Positions 59,477 through 64,000 of a DNA stretch of 64,000 bases are shown here, in pieces (within the stretch, counting starts at the first letter, position 1; each line of letters opens with the position of its first letter). The stretch comes from Micromonospora_E sp048060115 (GTDB lineage Bacteria > Actinomycetota > Actinomycetes > Mycobacteriales > Micromonosporaceae): positions 5,409 to 69,408 of the forward strand of contig NZ_JBHMIM010000041.1 of the NCBI RefSeq assembly GCF_048060115.1, written 5' to 3'. The notes under the pieces were generated by a model. That model was not told the DNA's origin, did no database searches, and saw only the letters and a list, made by a program, of their open reading frames with translations. Made by a program: the position numbers and the translations under genes.

Positions 59477-60508
59477 ATGAACATCGCGTCGCCGTCGGGG
59501 TGGTCCACCCCCCGGGTCGGCATCACCGGGGTCGGCGTCAGCCTTCCCGACCGCGTCCTCGCCACCGCGGACCTGCAGGACCGTATCGCCGCGGCCAGCG
59601 ACATCCCGCTGCCGCCGGGGCTGTTCGGCACCGTCACCGGGATCGAACGACGCCGGGTCGCCGGCGACGACGAGTACGCCTCGACGTTCGCCGTCCGCGC
59701 CGCCCGACGGGCCCTCGCCGCCGCCGGACGGGAGCCGGCAGAGCTGGATCTGCTGCTGTTCGCCTCGGCCAGCCGCGACCTGGTCGAGCCGGCGACCGCG
59801 CACATCGTGCAGGCCGAACTGGGCGGCTCGGCACACGCACTGGACGTCACCAACGCCTGCAACAGCTTCATCAACGGCATCGACCTGGCCCGGTCGATGG
59901 TGCTGGCCGGCCGGGCACGCCGGGCGCTGGTCGTCACCGGCGAGACACCTACCCGGGTGATGCGCCCGAGACTGGACAGCATGGCGCAGGCCCGGACGGC
60001 GTTCGCCGGCTACACGTTCGGTGACGGTGGGGCGGCGGTGCTGCTCGAACCGGTGCGTCGCGGCGGCATCGTCGACATCGACACCGAGACCCGGTCGGAG
60101 CACTGGGCGGTGGGCGGCATCTTCGGTGGCGGGTCACGCCACCCGCGCGGCGGCGACGAGCACACCTACTTCCAGGGCGACGGGCACGCGCTGCGGGGCG
60201 TGTTCGAACGGATCGGCACCGACATCCTGCACCGGGTGCGCCGGCGCACCGGCTGGGACTGGGTCGACTACGAACGCGTCCTGGTGCACCAGGTGAGCGT
60301 GCCGTACCTGGAGCGGTTCATCGAGGTGACCGGGGTGCCGAAGGAGAAGCTGGAGGTGACGGTCACCGAGTTGGGCAACCTGGCCAGCGCCACCCTCGGC
60401 GTGCAACTGGCCCGGGTCGACGCCGACCTGCGCCCCGGCGACCGGGTGTTGGCGATCGGGCTCGGTGGCGGCGTCAGCGTGATGACGATGGTCTGGGAGA
60501 AGCCTTGA
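59477..60508 (+). CDS. 3-oxoacyl-ACP synthase III family protein (OleA/KAS III type)
   Basis: The 343-residue thiolase-fold enzyme has the KAS III triad Cys in DVTNACNSFING, His in VLVHQVSVPYL and Asn in TELGNLASATLG. Members condense acyl thioesters; OleA variants join two fatty acyl-CoAs head to head, while FabH starts fatty acid synthesis. Its place before an adenylating enzyme and SDR favours a specialised role. ATG 59477 follows gcaggaag. It heads a five-gene operon with tight or overlapping junctions. Confidence 0.9.
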   Translation: MNIASPSGWSTPRVGITGVGVSLPDRVLATADLQDRIAAASDIPLPPGLFGTVTGIERRRVAGDDEYASTFAVRAARRALAAAGREPAELDLLLFASASRDLVEPATAHIVQAELGGSAHALDVTNACNSFINGIDLARSMVLAGRARRALVVTGETPTRVMRPRLDSMAQARTAFAGYTFGDGGAAVLLEPVRRGGIVDIDTETRSEHWAVGGIFGGGSRHPRGGDEHTYFQGDGHALRGVFERIGTDILHRVRRRTGWDWVDYERVLVHQVSVPYLERFIEVTGVPKEKLEVTVTELGNLASATLGVQLARVDADLRPGDRVLAIGLGGGVSVMTMVWEKP

Positions 60509-61293
60509 CCAGCACGGTGGAACAGTCGCGCGACGGGACGGCACCGACCGCGGGCGGACCACTGTGGGTGGTGGTGCCGGCGTACCAGGAGCGGTCCCGC
60601 ATCGGTGCGACGTTGGCCGCGCTCGCCGCGCAGACCGACCGGGACTTCACCCTGGTGGTGGTCGACAACGGTTCCACCGACGGCACCGCCGCCGTGGTCG
60701 AGGACTTCGCCGCACGGGCACCGTTCGCGGTCCGGCTGCTGCACGAACCATGCAAGGGCGTCGGCGCCGCGGTCGACACCGGTTTCCGGTACGCCATCGC
60801 GCACGGCGCGCGGTTGCTGGCCCGCACCGACGCGGACTGCCTGCCGCACCCCGGCTGGGTGGCGGCGGCCCGCGCCGGCCTGGTCGGCGGCGCCGGCCTG
60901 GTCTGCGGGGCGATCCGGGCCCGGCGCGACGAGCACGGACCGCTGGGCCGGGCCGGGTTCCGGCTGCTGGTGTTCCTCGCCGCGTCCTTCGGCCGGATCC
61001 GCCCGGCGCACCGGCGCACCGGCGGCTACCTGGCGCCGTACCGGATGCACGCCGGCAACAACATGGCGGTCACCGCCGAGCTGTACCAGGCCTGCGGCGG
61101 GATGCCACGCCGGCCGTCGCCGACGGACCGGACCTTCCTCAACCGGGTACGCCGCACCACCCCGGCGATCATCCACCGGCGCGACATGGTGGTGGAGAAC
61201 TCGACCCGCCGGCTGCGGGCGTACGGCATCCGCCGCACCGCCGCCTGGTACCTCGACCAGGGCAGCGGCCCGCTCACCGAGGATCCGCGGTGA
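60505..61293 (+). CDS. Glycosyltransferase family 2
   Basis: The 262-residue GT-A enzyme has VVPAYQERSRIGATLAALAAQ (22-42), VVDNGSTDGT and the metal-binding acidic motif RTDADCLPHPGW. It would transfer a sugar to a lipid or small molecule. It starts at TTG 60505, inside the TGA of the KAS III gene, and a GTG at 60517 is an alternative. A GT2 between KAS III and an adenylating enzyme is unusual and suggests the product is glycosylated. Confidence 0.88.
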   Translation: MTSTVEQSRDGTAPTAGGPLWVVVPAYQERSRIGATLAALAAQTDRDFTLVVVDNGSTDGTAAVVEDFAARAPFAVRLLHEPCKGVGAAVDTGFRYAIAHGARLLARTDADCLPHPGWVAAARAGLVGGAGLVCGAIRARRDEHGPLGRAGFRLLVFLAASFGRIRPAHRRTGGYLAPYRMHAGNNMAVTAELYQACGGMPRRPSPTDRTFLNRVRRTTPAIIHRRDMVVENSTRRLRAYGIRRTAAWYLDQGSGPLTEDPR

Positions 61294-61342
61294 GGCCGGA
61301 CGAGAATCCGGCGGCGAAGCCGGACCGGGAGGACGATCGCTG

Positions 61343-62809
61343 ATGCTGGATCGACTCGACGCGGTGCTGCGGGCGGACCGGCACCGCCCGGCGCTGCTGG
61401 CCGCCGCACCGCTGACCGGCCGCCCCCGGGTGCTCGCCAACGCCGGGGAGCTGGCCGAGCTCGCCGACCGGTACGCCGCCGCGCTGCACCGGCACGGGCT
61501 GGCCGCCGGGGACACCCTCGGGGTGGCGGTGCGCCCTGGTCCCCGGTCGTTGGCGGTGCTGCTGGCCGCGTACCGCCTGGGGTTGCGGGTGGCGGTGCTC
61601 GACCCGACGGCCGGCCCGCAGGTGCTGACCGCCCGGCTGGCCCTGGCCCGCCCGGCGTTGGTGCTGGCGGACGCGGCCGCGCAGGCGGTGGCCGGCTGGG
61701 CCGCTCCGTTGGCCCGCCGGGCGCATCTCGCGCTGCCCGACCTGACGCGGATCGCCCCGGTGCGCACCGTCGGCCGCCGGTTGCCCGGCTGCGCGGCGGC
61801 GCTGCCGGCGGGGAGCGGCCCGCTGCCGGCGGTGTTCGAGGGCGACGGCGACGCGGTGATCATCTTCACGTCGGGAACGACCAGCCAGCCACGGGCGGTG
61901 GTGCACTCCCGCGCCGGGCTGGCCGCCGGGATGGCGGCGGTCACCGCGCTGGTCGACCCGGTGGCGGAGGTGCCGGTGCTCGGCGGGATGTTCTTCGTGC
62001 TGGTGCCGGCGTTGGCGGCCGGGGCCCCGGTGGCGTTGCCGGCCCGGTCGGCGGCGGCGCTGGCCCGGCAGGTGGCCCGGCTGCGCCCGCAGGCGACCTA
62101 TCTGACCCCACCGCAGCTGCGGGCGTTGCTCGCCCGCTCCCCCCGCTTGACCGGTCAGGTGTTCAGCGGCTCGGCGCCGGTGAGCGCCGGACTGCTCGGC
62201 CGGGTCAGGCGGGCCGGCGCGGACCGGGCGTACGGCGTGTACGCGTTGACCGAACTCTTCCCGGCCGCCGCCGTGGAGGAGTCCGAGAAGGCGGCGTACG
62301 GCGGTGACGGCGACCTGCTCGGCGCACCGCTGCCCGGGGTGGCGGCCCGGATCGACGACGCCGGCCAGGTGTGGCTGACCGGCGCGGGGCAGGCGGACCG
62401 GTATCTCGGCGAACCGCCGCTGGCCGAGGTCGCCAGCGGCGACGTCGGCCGCCTCGACGGCGGCCGGCTGGTGCTGGCCGGCCGCTGCAAGGACATGGTC
62501 CTACGGTCGGCGGAGAACATCTACCCGGGGTTGTACGAGCCGGCGTTGCACGTGCCAGGGGTGGCGCTGGCGGTGCTGGTCGGGGTGCCGGCCGGTGACG
62601 GCGACGAGCAGCTCGTCGCACTGGTGGAGCCGGAGGCCGGCGCCGACCCGGGCCGGCTGCGGACCGCGTTGCGTCCGGTGCTGGACCGGATGGGTGCGGC
62701 CCGGCCGGACCGGCTGGTGTTCGCCCGGGTGCCACTGTCGGGGCGCTCACGCAAGCCGGACCGGCGCGCGGCCGCCCTGCTCGCCGCGACGGAGACCAAC
62801 GATGGCTGA
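61343..62809 (+). CDS. AMP-dependent synthetase/ligase (OleC-like adenylating enzyme)
   Basis: The 488-residue ANL enzyme has the A3 P-loop VIIFTSGTTSQPRAVVHS (about 178-195), A5-type YGVYALTE, A7-type RCKDMVLRSAENIYP and A10 SGRSRKPD with a catalytic Lys. It forms an acyl-adenylate; OleC-type relatives turn beta-hydroxy acids into beta-lactones. It is about 60 residues shorter than typical acyl-CoA ligases. The ATG 61343 lies 49 bases after the GT2 stop, following gggagg. Its stop overlaps the P450 start by 8 bases. Confidence 0.88.
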   Translation: MLDRLDAVLRADRHRPALLAAAPLTGRPRVLANAGELAELADRYAAALHRHGLAAGDTLGVAVRPGPRSLAVLLAAYRLGLRVAVLDPTAGPQVLTARLALARPALVLADAAAQAVAGWAAPLARRAHLALPDLTRIAPVRTVGRRLPGCAAALPAGSGPLPAVFEGDGDAVIIFTSGTTSQPRAVVHSRAGLAAGMAAVTALVDPVAEVPVLGGMFFVLVPALAAGAPVALPARSAAALARQVARLRPQATYLTPPQLRALLARSPRLTGQVFSGSAPVSAGLLGRVRRAGADRAYGVYALTELFPAAAVEESEKAAYGGDGDLLGAPLPGVAARIDDAGQVWLTGAGQADRYLGEPPLAEVASGDVGRLDGGRLVLAGRCKDMVLRSAENIYPGLYEPALHVPGVALAVLVGVPAGDGDEQLVALVEPEAGADPGRLRTALRPVLDRMGAARPDRLVFARVPLSGRSRKPDRRAAALLAATETNDG

Positions 62810-63950
62810 GCGAGGCGACCCGGGCCAGGGCCGAGGCCAGCGGCGCCGCCGGGACCCGGGCCGGGGGCGCCGCCGCGACCGGCGGGTGTACCTGGTCAGC
62901 CATCCGGTGCTGTTCGCCCTGCTGGCGGCGTCCCGGCAGGCTCCGGTACGGCGACTCGGCCGGACCGTGCTGGTGCATGCCCCCGGGCCGTACGCCGACG
63001 CGTTGCGCCGGGTGCCGTTGGACCGGTTGGCCGAGGGCACCACCGCCGGCGCGGCACAGCGGGCCACCGGGACCGGCGGGTTCCTGTTCGACGAGGACGG
63101 GGCCGACCACCGTCAGGCCCGGCGGGACGCGGCGACCGTGTTCGGCTCCGACGGGGTGTCCCGGCTACGGCCGGTCTGGCTGGAGGTGCTGCGGCGACGG
63201 TTCGCGCCGTTGGCCGACGGAGCCGAGGTCGACGTCGTCGACGTGGTGGCCGAACTCTCCGGGGCGAGCACGGCGGCGTTGCTGGCGGTGGCGGTGCCGG
63301 CGCACGCGTTGACGGCGGCCGCGCGGGCGGCGGCGATCACCGCCGCCCGCGGCCACCTGCCGGGGCTGCGTTGGCCGGGCGGTGCCCGGCGGGACCGGGC
63401 GGCCACCGCGCGGGCCGCCGCCGCCCTGGCCGAGCTGCTCGGCGTACCCGCCGGCGACGCGGGTCGGGCGAGCATGCTGGCGGTGGCGTCGGTCAACACC
63501 ACCATGGCGGCGATTCCCCGGGCGGTCGCCTGGTGCGCCGACGACGGGCTGTGGCCGGCGGCGGATAGCGCCGGTACGCGGGCGGCGCTGGTGGCCGAGA
63601 TGCTGCGGGTGACCGCGCCGAGCCCGGTGCTGCCCCGGGTGGCGGCCGGTGCCGCCGAGTTGGCCGGCACCCGGGTACGCGCTGGCGACCGGCTGCTGCT
63701 GGTGGCCCGGCACGCGGCCCGTGCCGGGGCACCGCGACCGGATCCGGCCGATCCGGTGCCGGCGGCGATCGGGCAGTTGGTGTTCGGCACCGGCCCGCAC
63801 CGGTGCCCGGGTGCCCGGCTGGCGCAGGCCCAGCTGGACGACGTGCTGGCCGAGCTGGCGCCGTACCGGCCGGTGGTGACCGGGGCTCGGGTGGACCGGC
63901 GGTCGGCGCTGCCAGGCTGGGCACGCCTCACGCTGCGGGCGGCGCGGTGA
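62802..63950 (+). CDS. Cytochrome P450-like protein
   Basis: The 382-residue protein has the heme-binding loop FGTGPHRCPGARLAQAQLDD (about 327-346) with its Cys thiolate ligand near residue 334. The I-helix region and ExxR motif are less clear: AALVAEMLRVTAPSPVLPRVA carries the E-x-x-R-like EMLR. The first 27 residues are Arg/Gly-rich and basic. It would oxidise the operon's product, but the short length and weak motifs make activity uncertain. ATG 62802 overlaps the ligase gene by 8 bases. Confidence 0.82.
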   Translation: MAERGDPGQGRGQRRRRDPGRGRRRDRRVYLVSHPVLFALLAASRQAPVRRLGRTVLVHAPGPYADALRRVPLDRLAEGTTAGAAQRATGTGGFLFDEDGADHRQARRDAATVFGSDGVSRLRPVWLEVLRRRFAPLADGAEVDVVDVVAELSGASTAALLAVAVPAHALTAAARAAAITAARGHLPGLRWPGGARRDRAATARAAAALAELLGVPAGDAGRASMLAVASVNTTMAAIPRAVAWCADDGLWPAADSAGTRAALVAEMLRVTAPSPVLPRVAAGAAELAGTRVRAGDRLLLVARHAARAGAPRPDPADPVPAAIGQLVFGTGPHRCPGARLAQAQLDDVLAELAPYRPVVTGARVDRRSALPGWARLTLRAAR

Positions 63951-64000
63951 GCGGGCGACTGGCCGGGTCGCGGGTCGCGGTGACCGGCGCGAGCGGCTTC
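63947..64000 (+). CDS. NAD-dependent epimerase/dehydratase (SDR), partial
   Basis: Only the first 18 codons are in the window. GTG 63947 overlaps the P450 stop by 4 bases (GTGA). The visible text SGRLAGSRVAVTGASGF has the Rossmann TGASGF motif of extended SDRs, the class that includes OleD. The rest lies to the right of the window. Confidence 0.75.
   Translation, partial: MSGRLAGSRVAVTGASGF

Overview
The window is high-GC DNA, packed with genes, that reads as chromosomal sequence from a filamentous actinomycete, most likely of the family Micromonosporaceae. The reasons are the very strong GC bias at third codon positions, the many GTG starts, repeated 4-base GTGA/ATGA start-stop overlaps, candidate leaderless promoters, an actinobacterial phosphatidylinositol-phosphate synthase locus, actinobacteria-restricted small families (DUF2795, DUF3618, DUF4235, DUF1206, a DUF6401-like protein), an F420-dependent oxidoreductase and CebR-type cellulase operators. 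I see no tRNA, rRNA, CRISPR array, transposase or integrase. Genus-level assignment is inference.

Layout. 1-6285 holds a phospholipid/translation block: a PIM-type acyltransferase (cut by the left edge), pgsA, a HIT hydrolase and thrS, all on the minus strand, with an EF-G-like GTPase inserted on the plus strand. 6398-13748 has a CFA-type methyltransferase, ADP-ribosylglycohydrolase, a two-component system, adenosine-deaminase-family enzyme, aldo/keto reductase and a cold shock protein. 14050-19267 is an envelope/stress region (holin-like, DUF3618, DUF4235, MscS, DUF1206, a lipoprotein) followed by a GNAT and a PQQ-type sugar dehydrogenase. 19223-25355 contains a GH3 hexosaminidase, RecQ-family helicase, TerC transporter and topoisomerase IB.

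25336-33104 is an unbroken minus-strand cluster of seven overlapping genes encoding a heptose pathway (GmhA, HldE, and a GmhB fused to a GT9 glycosyltransferase) with three more glycosyltransferases and a small SDR. It looks like a glycoconjugate locus using ADP-heptose, which is unusual for a Gram-positive organism. 33215-43004 is a run of SRPBCC, SDR, FAD oxidoreductase, aldehyde dehydrogenase, ChaB, YihY/BrkB, DUF2795 and small membrane proteins.

43145-57724 carries a large PAS-GAF-SpoIIE-HATPase regulator, a VOC protein, a GH6 and a GH9 cellulase each with a CebR-like box just after the promoter, a MarR-pirin pair, a transglutaminase-like enzyme, a sigma-B/F/G-type sigma factor facing a PP2C phosphatase, and a ClgR-like regulator behind clpP. 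From 59477 to the right edge runs an operon KAS III - GT2 - adenylating enzyme - P450 - SDR (cut by the edge) that resembles olefin/beta-lactone (OleA-OleC-OleD) logic with two extra enzymes.

By sequence alone the two most unusual systems are the heptose cluster and the right-edge KAS III operon.
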